Shown here piece after piece: positions 55,163 to 62,326 of a stretch of DNA of 64,000 nucleotides (positions within the stretch are counted from its first letter, which is position 1; the number at the start of each line of letters is the position of its first letter). Below the pieces are notes generated by a model. That model searched no databases and was not told the DNA's origin. It worked only from the letters and a program-made list of their open reading frames with translations. The position numbers and the translations under genes are program-made. The stretch is from CAZIVP01 sp964542915 (lineage in GTDB: Bacteria; Calditrichota; Calditrichia; Calditrichales; Calditrichaceae), in NCBI GenBank assembly GCA_964542915.1, contig CAZIVP010000001.1:558001-622000 (forward strand), read 5' to 3'.

Positions 55163-55738
55163 TCATGGTTTCGGCTCCTTCAGGAAAAAATGCTGTAAAG
55201 CCAAAATGGTTTTTCCGTCCCGAAAGCGATTTTGTATGAGTCGTTCCCATGCTTCCTGGCGTGGAATTTCTAATACTTTGATATCCTCCTCTTCGAGTTC
55301 AAGGCCGCCGCCGGCATATTTTCGGTCGGCACTGTCACAGATGCCAAGAAATAAATGGATGCGTTCGGTCGTAATGCCCGGACTCGAAAATATGACGCCC
55401 AGCGGTTCAAAGCGATCAATATCAAAACCGGCTTCTTCCATGCATTCCCGTTTGGCGCATTCCAGCGGGCTATCGTCTTCAATCACGCCGGCAACGATTT
55501 CATCGATCCAACCCTCGTTACTTGCTGTATGAGCGGCATAGCGAAACTGGCGAACGAGCACAAATGCATCCCGATCTTTAATGTATATGAGTACAGCGAC
55601 CGCCTCGCCGCGATCAAGGTTAAAGCGGCGCACGAGGGGACTCCATTGCCCGCTGAACAGTTCGTGCCGCAAGTCGACGGCCTCGACCTTAAAAAAACCG
55701 TCTAATAATATGTCGCGCCGGGTTATATCAACTTTCAA
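55163..55738 (-). CDS. Nudix hydrolase (NudK/ADP-sugar pyrophosphatase-like)
   Basis: The 191-residue protein has the Nudix box with the spacing of NudK: A-G-V-I-E-D-D-S-P then R-E-C-M-E-E-A-G-F, one residue shorter before the REXXEE core than the classic box. F-V-L-V-R-Q-F-R-Y is an ADP-ribose/NudK-type element. Relatives hydrolyse ADP-ribose or GDP-mannose to monophosphates. No single substrate can be fixed. It converges with mreB. Confidence 0.9.
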   Translation of the reverse strand: MKVDITRRDILLDGFFKVEAVDLRHELFSGQWSPLVRRFNLDRGEAVAVLIYIKDRDAFVLVRQFRYAAHTASNEGWIDEIVAGVIEDDSPLECAKRECMEEAGFDIDRFEPLGVIFSSPGITTERIHLFLGICDSADRKYAGGGLELEEEDIKVLEIPRQEAWERLIQNRFRDGKTILALQHFFLKEPKP

Positions 55739-55916
55739 ATCGTTCTCCTTAATTGTAATCCTTTACTATTAAAAATAAGCCCCACTGTATGTTGATTGCA
55801 AGAAAGATAGATTCAAATAGTTTGGGTTTATAAAGGGTTATAAAGTAAAATTGAATTTGAACTTATGATATTATTGCATAAATTTAGTTGCCGAATTGCG
55901 ATGAGGAGATCATGCG

Positions 55917-56690
55917 ATGGAAAACACAAAACAACTAAGCTGGAAAGAATATTTTAAAATACGGGCTTATGAGGTTAATCCCCGCGGGATGGTAACCATC
56001 CAAACCATCTGTAACTTTTTGCAAGAAGCGGCGGGTTGCCATGCCAGGCATCTGGGCGTTTCCGTGGAGCATCTCTTTGAACAGGGTATTACGTGGGTAC
56101 TTTCCCGTTTACATGTTGAGATGAATGTGTATCCCGGCTGGCAGGAGAATGTTGTGGTGGAAACCTGGCCGTCAAAAAAAGAAAAATTATTCGCCATTCG
56201 TGATTTTAATTTGATGACGCAAGAAGGCAATGAAATCGGTCGAGCCACCAGTTCCTGGATGCTCATTGATTTAAAGACGCGTAAACCGGTGCGAATCCCC
56301 GATAGTCTGGAAGCAATAACCAATTATAAAAAGGGTAGAAGTTTGCAGGATCCTTTTGAGAAATTACCGCAATTACAAAAAATCGAACGGGAAACGCAAT
56401 TCAAGGTGCGTCTCAGCGATTTGGATATGAATCGCCATGTAAACAACGTCAAATATATCGAGTGGGGGCTGGAGGCGTTGCCGGAAACGGTTGACAAACA
56501 AGCAGAGCTGAGGGCACTTGAAATCAGTTTTAAAGCGGAAAGCAACTATGGCGATGTGATTTTGTCTCAGTGCGGACTGGGAACATCCACTCAACAAAAC
56601 GGAATATATTTGCACAATCTGGTTAAAAATAACGGGGAACGTGCGATAGCGTCCATGATATCACGTTGGTCCGAACGAAAGCATACGTAA
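55917..56690 (+). CDS. Acyl-ACP thioesterase
   Basis: The 257-residue protein is a FatA/FatB-like double hot-dog thioesterase. The first hot-dog has V-N-P-R-G-M-V-T-I-Q-T-I-C-N-F-L-Q-E-A-A and V-E-T-W-P-S. The second has the catalytic-type motif D-L-D-M-N-R-H-V-N-N-V-K-Y-I-E-W. It releases free fatty acids from acyl carrier protein in the cytoplasm. GAGGAG is 9 bases before the ATG. Confidence 0.94.
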   Translation: MENTKQLSWKEYFKIRAYEVNPRGMVTIQTICNFLQEAAGCHARHLGVSVEHLFEQGITWVLSRLHVEMNVYPGWQENVVVETWPSKKEKLFAIRDFNLMTQEGNEIGRATSSWMLIDLKTRKPVRIPDSLEAITNYKKGRSLQDPFEKLPQLQKIERETQFKVRLSDLDMNRHVNNVKYIEWGLEALPETVDKQAELRALEISFKAESNYGDVILSQCGLGTSTQQNGIYLHNLVKNNGERAIASMISRWSERKHT

Positions 56691-56739
56691 TTTGTTTGCG
56701 TCTTTGGTTTTGCGCCCTTAAATTCCGGCTTTTAAAAAT

Positions 56740-56822
56740 GCGAGGATGGCGGAATTGGCAGACGCGCCAGACTTAGGATCTGGTGGGCATAGCCCGTGGG
56801 AGTTCGAGTCTCCCTCCTCGTA
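56740..56822 (+). tRNA. tRNA-Leu (anticodon TAG)
   Basis: The 83 bases fold as a class II tRNA: acceptor GCGAGGA / TCCTCGT (one G-T pair), anticodon arm CCAGA-CTTAGGA-TCTGG with TAG, a long variable arm GGGC-ATA-GCCC and T-arm GGGAG-TTCGAGT-CTCCC. The 3' CCA is not encoded. Confidence 0.95.
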
Positions 56823-56912
56823 CTGGTAATTAGAATCAGAGAAAATGATATTATTACAACTTGACAGATATTTAAAATCTGCTTACATTTCAAGCTTAAG
56901 CACAAGAATTGA

Positions 56913-56985
56913 TCCGGCGTAGCTCAATCGGCAGAGCGGGTGGCTGTTAACCACTAGGTTGCAGGTTCGAGTCCTGCCGCCGGAG
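56913..56985 (+). tRNA. tRNA-Asn (anticodon GTT), integration target of the mobile element
   Basis: The 73 bases fold with acceptor TCCGGCG / CGCCGGA, anticodon loop CTGTTAA (GTT) and T-arm GCAGG-TTCGAGT-CCTGC. The 3' end from base 50 to the discriminator, plus one flanking base, is repeated at 63,635-63,659, so the adjacent element entered here and keeps the tRNA intact. Confidence 0.97.
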
Positions 56986-56986
56986 C
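56962..56986 (+). other. attL: left attachment site (tRNA-Asn 3' end)
   Basis: The 25 bases starting CAGGTTCGAG and ending GCCGGAGC are identical to those at 63,635-63,659. They cover the T-arm and acceptor strand of tRNA-Asn, a classic tyrosine-integrase target. Confidence 0.93.
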
Positions 56987-56989
56987 ATT

Positions 56990-57028
56990 AAGCCCTTGTT
57001 ATTATAGAATTTAGCAAGGGCTTTTTTA
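56990..57028 (+). terminator. Element-borne terminator after tRNA-Asn
   Basis: AAGCCCTTG and CAAGGGCTT form a 9-bp stem around a 16-base loop, with a TTTTTT run. It lies just inside the left boundary, so it came with the element and ends tRNA transcription. Confidence 0.85.
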
Positions 57029-57033
57029 TTGCC

Positions 57034-57054
57034 GAGTAACACGTGGGTAACAAG
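57034..57054 (+). promoter_or_regulatory. Candidate left-end integrase arm sites
   Basis: GAGTAACAC (57,034-57,042) and GGGTAACAAG (about 57,045-57,054) match, in whole or part, GAGTAACAC at 63,521-63,529 and AAGTAACAA at 63,562-63,570 on the other end. Repeated short motifs at both ends are expected for tyrosine-integrase arm binding. Confidence 0.45.
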
Positions 57055-57162
57055 TCATAGGCTTACCAGGGTTAATCCTAAGGTTTTCAAGTCCTATATG
57101 ATATATTTGATCGGGTAAGCACAATATCGCCTGAAATATGGCAAATGTGGAAGCCTGAGAGG

Positions 57163-57194
57163 ATAAAAAAGGCGCCCGGTAGTCAAGGCGCCTT
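57163..57194 (-). terminator. Terminator of the satellite's minus-strand operon
   Basis: On the minus strand an AAGGCGCC / GGCGCCTT stem (8 bp, 10-base loop) is followed by a T run. It lies 21 bases beyond the stop of the last small gene. Confidence 0.88.
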
Positions 57195-57214
57195 CGGTGT
57201 TTCCGCCGGTGTTT

Positions 57215-57358
57215 TTACCGGTTGTAAAAATGCGGTGGTAACCCATTAATGAATTTCACAAACTCCGATTTTAACTGGCGGATTGCGTACGTGTTCCATA
57301 CGGTCGCTATGGCGTTTATCGCAACCACAATCGCCAGGATAATCAATATCGTTTGCAT
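57215..57358 (-). CDS. Small membrane protein of the satellite (47 aa)
   Basis: The ATG at 57358 follows the stop of the preceding gene by one base (TAAAATG) with GAGGA upstream. The predicted protein has one strongly hydrophobic N-terminal helix (I-L-I-I-L-A-I-V-V-A-I-N-A-I-A) and a short polar tail ending in P-P-H-F-Y-N-R. It could be holin-like, a regulator or an anchor. The family is not recognised, and the tight coupling is the main support. Confidence 0.7.
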   Translation of the reverse strand: MQTILIILAIVVAINAIATVWNTYAIRQLKSEFVKFINGLPPHFYNR

Positions 57359-57359
57359 T

Positions 57360-58019
57360 TTAAGGATTCCTCGTTTGCTCTTTAATATTTGGAGGAAACA
57401 GACTTTTCAAGGTGCTCTCATGGCCCTTGACGTTACCGGCGTAAAATAACCTTCTGGCCGTTGTAAAATCCATATTAGCTTGCAAGTCGGCGCCCGCCAC
57501 ATGGAACCGCTGCAGCGGTTTAACATCCTGTAATTTTTGCGCTGTGGCCTCTGATAAACGGCTCTCACGCTGTTTGCGCACTTCGCCGGACAATAGATTG
57601 TCGTGGTGGTTGGGTAAATAAAATTCCTCGACGTAGTAAGCAAAGTCGGCGTCGCCCAACGTAACGGCTTCAAGGTACAAATCATAAACTCGGGTCGGTT
57701 CCTGCCGGCTGTGCACTTGATCCAACATTTGCATTTTAGACCAAAAAGCACTATCCATTTGATCGGTCGCCTTGGCGCTCATTTCATTTTTCTCTTTTAG
57801 TTTCAACTCGGCATAGTAGGCTTCAAATTCGCTGCGGAAACGATCAATCAGCCGATCAAGATCATTTTGGACCTGTTCCCGGATTTCGTTAGTCCGCTTT
57901 TTAATTTCTTGCTGGCTGTAAATCTTAGTGTCGTTTTGAATCCTGATGTCGTTGCCGCCCTGGTACGCAGTGTCCATGATTTGCTTTTGCAACGATTTTA
58001 AACTTTCGATGGTGGGCAT
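57360..58019 (-). CDS. Coiled-coil hypothetical protein of the satellite
   Basis: The 219-residue protein is charged and helical. A coiled coil spans about residues 35-105 (E-I-R-E-Q-V-Q-N-D-L-D-R-L-I-D-R-F), followed by a Y/F-rich region (F-A-Y-Y-V-E-E-F-Y-L) and a C-terminal segment ending P-P-N-I-K-E-Q. There is no family I recognise. AAGGAGGAG precedes the ATG. The place directly after TerS and its small neighbour suggests a packaging or capsid-remodelling role (inference). Confidence 0.78.
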   Translation of the reverse strand: MPTIESLKSLQKQIMDTAYQGGNDIRIQNDTKIYSQQEIKKRTNEIREQVQNDLDRLIDRFRSEFEAYYAELKLKEKNEMSAKATDQMDSAFWSKMQMLDQVHSRQEPTRVYDLYLEAVTLGDADFAYYVEEFYLPNHHDNLLSGEVRKQRESRLSEATAQKLQDVKPLQRFHVAGADLQANMDFTTARRLFYAGNVKGHESTLKSLFPPNIKEQTRNP

Positions 58020-58020
58020 G

Positions 58021-58197
58021 TTACTCCTCCTTATTGTCGTTATGTTTGGTTAATTGTCTCCGGTATTTCCGGCGTAACGATTTCAAATCGTCATCAATGG
58101 TTATATGGGTAAAAATAAATTTCTGCTCGTCCGGCGCTGGCAGCCGTTCACGCCTTAAAAAATCTAAAAATTCGCTTGCTCTCAAAGTTACCTCCAT
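58021..58197 (-). CDS. Small hypothetical protein of the satellite (58 aa)
   Basis: The 58-codon frame starts at 58197, five bases after the TerS stop with AAGGATAA upstream. Its stop overlaps the next gene's ribosome site (GGAGGAGTAACATG). The protein is charged and helical: R-A-S-E-F-L-D-F-L-R-R-E-R, then D-D-D-L-K-S-L-R-R-K-Y-R-R-Q. It is probably a TerS- or DNA-associated accessory protein. No family is recognised. Confidence 0.68.
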   Translation of the reverse strand: MEVTLRASEFLDFLRRERLPAPDEQKFIFTHITIDDDLKSLRRKYRRQLTKHNDNKEE

Positions 58198-58202
58198 GTT
58201 AG

Positions 58203-58652
58203 TTATCCTTTTTTAATCTCGTCTTCCTTGACCAAAGTAAAGTTGAAGTCCACGGTCTCATATGATTGGTCTTCTCCCGCCATCAAACCATCGCCATAAA
58301 GTTTGGGCATGAGTTTAGACGCTAACCATTTTCGGGTATCTACCCGCAATCGTGAACGGTTAATATTTTCGTGGTCAATTTTGATATTTCCGTTATCATC
58401 AACGTACGAATCGGCCTGGGTATCGTCTGCAATTTCAAGAATTTCGGATGCCATCAACTCGGCCATAATCGCCTTCGCACGTGCGTATTGTCGCCAAGTC
58501 GCATCGTCTTCACGCAACCACCGGCAAAACGTTCGCAAGCTCGGGTATTGCTTTTTAGGGTTGCGTTTAAAAATATCCCTGAGAGACTCGCCCTCAATGA
58601 TCCGATCCAGGACGTCGTTAAACGTTGATGCTGCAATTTTTTTTCTCGCCAT
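58203..58652 (-). CDS. Phage terminase small subunit-like protein (TerS)
   Basis: The 149-residue protein closely matches the Sf6-type terminase small subunit family. An N-terminal HTH (I-I-E-G-E-S-L-R-D-I-F) is followed by F-C-R-W-L-R-E-D, then Y-A-R-A-K-A...E-I-L-E-I-A-D-D and N-R-S-R-L-R-V-D-T-R-K-W-L-A-S-K-L-x-P-K-x-Y-G-D, the hallmark sequence. TerS binds pac/cos DNA and directs a large terminase. No large subunit is in the element, which points to use of a helper phage's TerL. Confidence 0.88.
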   Translation of the reverse strand: MARKKIAASTFNDVLDRIIEGESLRDIFKRNPKKQYPSLRTFCRWLREDDATWRQYARAKAIMAELMASEILEIADDTQADSYVDDNGNIKIDHENINRSRLRVDTRKWLASKLMPKLYGDGLMAGEDQSYETVDFNFTLVKEDEIKKG

Positions 58653-58664
58653 TTTACGCCTCCG

Positions 58665-58862
58665 TCAATCCATCAGCTCGTATTGAATCAAGTCATAGGA
58701 ACCGGCCAGTAAAAGACTCTGAATCGTGTCGGCCTTTTCATCGCTTCCAACGATCAACTTAATTTTATGAAAATCGGCCATTAATTGTTTTGCCGTTGGG
58801 TTATAGGGTTGTCCCGGCTTGGTCCCGATCGCGACATAAATCCGTTGTTCCGTGTCGTCCAT
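58665..58862 (-). CDS. Small hypothetical protein of the satellite (65 aa)
   Basis: CGGAGG lies 6 bases before the ATG. The sequence has an acidic N-terminus (M-D-D-T-E-Q-R-I-Y-V-A-I-G-T), then a K/D-rich helix. I recognise no family. It lies between the 75-codon gene and TerS in the same direction. Confidence 0.65.
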   Translation of the reverse strand: MDDTEQRIYVAIGTKPGQPYNPTAKQLMADFHKIKLIVGSDEKADTIQSLLLAGSYDLIQYELMD

Positions 58863-58878
58863 AGATACCTCCGTGTCG

Positions 58879-59106
58879 TTAGTTTAATTGTCCGTTCCTA
58901 AGTATTAATAGCCGTTCATAGGCTTCCTGTTCGGCCTGTGATCGGCTTAATCCGCCGTCAAATTCCATAATGGCCGCCCGCTCTTCAAAAAACTCACGTT
59001 CGTTTTGATTGCGAAAGTAGTATTTTATTTCAGGTTTTTGTCGTTTTTGCGGAAGCTTCCTCTCTTCAAAAATCGCCTTGCCATTTTTTATTTTCATGAC
59101 AATCAT
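58879..59106 (-). CDS. Small hypothetical protein of the satellite (75 aa)
   Basis: The start is set at 59106, where AAGGAAGG is well spaced; the longer frame reaches into the iteron region without a ribosome site. The C-terminal F-F-E-E-R-A-A-I-M-E-F-D-G-G-L-S-R-S-Q-A is a motif I recall from small mobile-element and replication-associated proteins (family knowledge, moderate certainty). It follows the origin-like region. Confidence 0.7.
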   Translation of the reverse strand: MIVMKIKNGKAIFEERKLPQKRQKPEIKYYFRNQNEREFFEERAAIMEFDGGLSRSQAEQEAYERLLILRNGQLN

Positions 59107-59144
59107 AATAAAACCTTCCTTTTTGTTAATACCCCCGGTGTCTC

Positions 59145-59341
59145 TTGTAACCTGTAACAAAACCTTATAATCCCTTGTGGCTCAAGGGATTGCGCTGTTA
59201 CAGGGCAAATGTAACAAGATGTAACAATGTAACAACCCGGCCTTTAATCTGTTACATTGTTACATCCTGTTACATACCCCCTGTAACAGGGTTCAGCCCT
59301 TGCATATCAAGGGTTTGCTGGTTATCTGTTACAGTGTTACA
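59145..59341. repeat. Iteron array (TGTWACA) and paired palindromes: candidate replication origin
   Basis: At least 11 copies of TGTAACA or its complement TGTTACA lie in ~200 bases: about 59,145 (first, TTGTAAC, imperfect), 59,153, 59,196, 59,210, 59,220, 59,228, 59,250, 59,258, 59,268, 59,282, 59,327 and 59,335. Two palindromes with the same arms and 5-base loops, CCCTTG-N5-CAAGGG, lie at 59,172-59,188 and 59,297-59,313, so most iterons fall between or beside them. The right half overlaps the 3' end of the primase gene. Confidence 0.75.
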
Positions 59342-61084
59342 GACTGTGTACCTGTCCTTCTCTTTTTTAACAATTCGTTTCTTTTCCATCCTGTAAAGTT
59401 GAATCCTGGCCGTGTTTTCTTTGATATTCAGATTTGTTGCAATTTCTGCACGTGTGAGACCGTACCCGGAGTTTTCCAACAAATTTAGAATCTGATCTTG
59501 CCGAAAACTTTTTGCTTCAAAATGATGCTTACCGATTATCTGAAAAGTCGATCTAAGTTTATCATGCTCTAACTGGTAACTGTTTTCTAAGACGTCCCGG
59601 CCATCGATGTAAAGGTTTAATTGATCTGGTTTTTTGTCTAAAATCCAATAACCATCAACCGCCCCGGATAGCCCGTAGGTACCGCTAATCAAATCAACTT
59701 TATTTTCAGAAGACATTTTGCGGTTGTGGTGCAAGAACAAAAAACATTTATTTAGATGCTTAGTGGCGTTTTGAATATGTTCAATTCGTTTGTAATCCTC
59801 AGAGTACCCTTTCTGTTCGCCCTGGCTGTAAAAACGCTCCAGTGTATCAATACAAATTATGGCTGGGTCAAAACGCTCAACCGTTTGTGTTAAATGCTCT
59901 AGGCCGCCGTTCTGTGCTCGAACAAATTGTGTTGCATAAATAAAATTGTTACTCCACTGCATTTTCACGGCCTCAGCGCCATAAATCTGTTCAAAGCGCC
60001 GGCTCATGCGTTCGTTATTATCCTCAAGGCTAAGAAATAAAACCTTTGTTGGCGCAGTTGCAATTTTGCCAAATACCGGCCATCCCTCCGATAAACAGGT
60101 CAAGACGTAATGCATTAAGGTGGTTTTGCCACTTTTTGGCCGTCCTGTTAGAAGATAATAACCGCTTTCCGGCAGAAAACCATCAATTAAAAATTCGATC
60201 GGTGGAACGTCCATTTTTTGCAGTTCATTGGCCGTAAAAAATTGAATTTCAGGTCCCGATTGTTCAACTTGTGCGTTATCCGGCGCTGGCAATGGTTGGG
60301 CAAGCTCGATAACGTCAAGAGTTGTATTACCGTTGTTAAAATAGTCGCTTAGGTCTTTGTGGCCGCCCGGTGGATACAAAAACGAACAATTGCCATTATT
60401 GCCGATTATGCGCCCGATTAAGTTTTCTGGCTCATCATCGCCATCTAAAATAAAGCAATGGCTGGTGCCCTCTTTCAATTCGATCTTAGATTGTTTATTG
60501 AACCGCAAACTCAAGGCAAATTGCTTATCTAATCCCATTTCTATGGCGCTCAAAAAATCCGTTCGGCCTTCAAGATGTAAATATCGATTGTGGTTGTTTG
60601 GGTTGTAGGTGTCGGTTCCCGTAAAAACCAAAGAATAAGGCTTATCACTTATTTTCACTTTAGCCGCCTGCAAGGTCTCAACAGAATATTTTTTATTCAA
60701 TGTTTCCCGGATACGGTCACAATCCCAGTCGATCGGTTCCCTTAATTGTGAAGATTCAAATTCGATGTGTTGATAACGTTGAACAGATTGGTTTATAAAT
60801 CGGACGTGGTATCTTGTTTTATTGCCAAAATGTTCATTCAGATAGTGCATAACGCCCCTGAAGTCGGTGTTTAAAACTTGCTTGACCAACTCAACGTTAT
60901 TTCCATGTAGCCCGCATGCAAAGCATTTAAAACCGCCGTTCTGCTGATCGGAAATGCTCAGGGATGCGTTCTGATCATTGTTTTTGTGGCCTACCGAGTT
61001 GAAGCAATGAAAATTTCCACTTTTGCTTTGTTTTAGGCTCAACGCATCCGCTATGTCAGTTGTCCTAATCGTTTTCCATTCCAT
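59270..61084 (-). CDS. Primase-helicase of the satellite (CHC2 + TOPRIM + RecA-like + winged helix)
   Basis: The 604-residue protein has an N-terminal CHC2 zinc finger (C27, H33, C54, C57) and a TOPRIM-like domain with L-E-G-R-T-D and F-I-L-D-G-D-D-E-P. A RecA/KaiC-like ATPase follows, with Walker A G-R-P-K-S-G-K-T-T (near 316-325) and Walker B I-I-C-I-D-T-L. The C-terminal winged helix (L-T-R-A-E-I-A-T-N-L-N-I-K-E-N-T-A-R-I-Q) could bind the iterons. It fits the pri-rep type replication proteins of satellites and plasmids. AAAAGGG precedes the ATG. Confidence 0.9.
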   Translation of the reverse strand: MEWKTIRTTDIADALSLKQSKSGNFHCFNSVGHKNNDQNASLSISDQQNGGFKCFACGLHGNNVELVKQVLNTDFRGVMHYLNEHFGNKTRYHVRFINQSVQRYQHIEFESSQLREPIDWDCDRIRETLNKKYSVETLQAAKVKISDKPYSLVFTGTDTYNPNNHNRYLHLEGRTDFLSAIEMGLDKQFALSLRFNKQSKIELKEGTSHCFILDGDDEPENLIGRIIGNNGNCSFLYPPGGHKDLSDYFNNGNTTLDVIELAQPLPAPDNAQVEQSGPEIQFFTANELQKMDVPPIEFLIDGFLPESGYYLLTGRPKSGKTTLMHYVLTCLSEGWPVFGKIATAPTKVLFLSLEDNNERMSRRFEQIYGAEAVKMQWSNNFIYATQFVRAQNGGLEHLTQTVERFDPAIICIDTLERFYSQGEQKGYSEDYKRIEHIQNATKHLNKCFLFLHHNRKMSSENKVDLISGTYGLSGAVDGYWILDKKPDQLNLYIDGRDVLENSYQLEHDKLRSTFQIIGKHHFEAKSFRQDQILNLLENSGYGLTRAEIATNLNIKENTARIQLYRMEKKRIVKKEKDRYTVCNTVTDNQQTLDMQGLNPVTGGM

Positions 61085-61094
61085 AGTTGCCCTT

Positions 61095-61391
61095 TTATCT
61101 TGATTCTAAAGTTGCCCCGTTTTCAAGTTGTGAATCCGATTTATGATAGTTTTTTCGTGATAAAACAAAATCATTTAAATCGTCAATTGAAAAATACAAA
61201 CGTCGGTCGTTTAATTTGTAAAACGGTATCCGCCCCTTGCTGGTGAACCCGTATAAAGTATTTTTGGGAATGCCGGTATAAAACGCCGCTTCGTCGATGT
61301 TTAAAAAGGGTTTTTCCCGGTTAAAGGCTATCTTTTCCAGTCGGGATAATTTTCGGTCAATTTGTTCCAACAATTCGGAAACATTGTTCAT
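61095..61391 (-). CDS. Excisionase-like helix-turn-helix protein
   Basis: The start at 61391 follows CGGAGGG; the longer frame has none. The ~98-residue protein has an N-terminal coiled coil and a MerR/AlpA-like HTH (F-L-N-I-D-E-A-A-F-Y-T-G-I-P-K-N-T-L-Y, then G-R-I-P-F-Y-K-L-N-D-R-R-L-Y-F). It is likely the excisionase/AlpA-type regulator. It is 10 bases upstream of the primase gene, so they are co-transcribed. Confidence 0.85.
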   Translation of the reverse strand: MNNVSELLEQIDRKLSRLEKIAFNREKPFLNIDEAAFYTGIPKNTLYGFTSKGRIPFYKLNDRRLYFSIDDLNDFVLSRKNYHKSDSQLENGATLESR

Positions 61392-61552
61392 GGAAGGCCC
61401 TCCGCTTTTTTGCCATTGTTTTAGTAATAAATTACTGAAAGCAAGCAAAGGGTTCTAATGCCGTAAACGATTTTTAAAGGAATTGAGTTATGTTATTGTA
61501 AAAAATGGTTTTAAGTTGTTTTTAGGTAGGCTTAGCGTGGTACGCTTGCGGT

Positions 61553-62248
61553 TCAGTAAACGATTTTTTTAATATAATTGTAGGCGTCTATTGGTGTAGT
61601 TTCCTCAAAGTCTTGTGAGTTTTCATAATAATAATTATTGTATCCATCAAAGTTGAAAATTCTGAATAGCTTGTCAATTGCAATTATAATTTCGTTTTGC
61701 TGTAAGCTATTCTTTTCTAAAAAATCAATAAGTGGCCTGATAATGTCTTTAAAAAAAAAATATTTAGATTTCCGGCGCCTCTTAAAGTAATCAAATTTGG
61801 ATTCATAAAATTCAAGTTTTCGTTCGAGTTCAAAAATGATGGGTATGTTTACTTTTTTGTCTCTTAAATTTTTAATGGATTCGCCTATTTCTTTTGTTGC
61901 CGTTTCAAGTTTGTTTAAAACGGATTCCCGGTAAACGCCGGCAATTTCTATCCTGTCATGCTCCGGTATTTCAAAGAAACGGATTATTTGAAAAATCGGT
62001 TCTGTATGGTCTTTAAAAGACAATACGGTATTTGGTATTTTATGGGTATTTGGTATTTTACATATTTGCTCCCATAACAAAATATTAGACATGGCATTTT
62101 CTTCGTAGTCAATAGGTGGTTCAATTCTATACAAGTGGAATCGTACTACTTTAAAGTTTTCAATATAAACGACTACATCATTACTATTAAGCCTAAAATC
62201 ATCCGGCGGATGTTCAAACATCCCCCAATATTCGTATTTCCTGCCCAT
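61553..62248 (-). CDS. Unknown AT-rich cargo protein of the satellite
   Basis: The 231-residue protein (start at 62248; the GTG at 62275 is an alternative) is rich in I, K, N, F and Y. A short tandem K-I-P-N-T-[HV] repeat lies near residue 90. The helical C-terminal half has E-R-K-L-E-F-Y-E-S-K-F-D-Y-F-K-R-R-R-K. No membrane segment or catalytic motif is evident, and I do not recognise it. Its place between int and the regulator is where satellites often carry anti-phage or interference genes. Confidence 0.75.
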   Translation of the reverse strand: MGRKYEYWGMFEHPPDDFRLNSNDVVVYIENFKVVRFHLYRIEPPIDYEENAMSNILLWEQICKIPNTHKIPNTVLSFKDHTEPIFQIIRFFEIPEHDRIEIAGVYRESVLNKLETATKEIGESIKNLRDKKVNIPIIFELERKLEFYESKFDYFKRRRKSKYFFFKDIIRPLIDFLEKNSLQQNEIIIAIDKLFRIFNFDGYNNYYYENSQDFEETTPIDAYNYIKKIVY

Positions 62249-62326
62249 CTTGTTTAAATTCCTTGTGTTGCCCACAAAGTCTTGTTTTTAGGTCGATTGC
62301 TTGCCCGGCGGTCGGCCTTTTTTATT

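Noticed and set aside
57249..57449. 66-codon plus-strand frame near the satellite's left end
   Set aside because: It runs antisense to the coupled 47-aa membrane gene and the 219-aa gene, which have better ribosome sites and operon spacing.
59145..59341. TGTWACA repeats as a CRISPR array
   Set aside because: Repeats are only 7 bases, in both orientations, with irregular spacing, and there are no cas genes.
62034..62080. Tandem short repeat (K-I-P-N-T) in the cargo gene as a regulatory site
   Set aside because: It is in frame within the coding sequence and only two units long; likely a slippage product.
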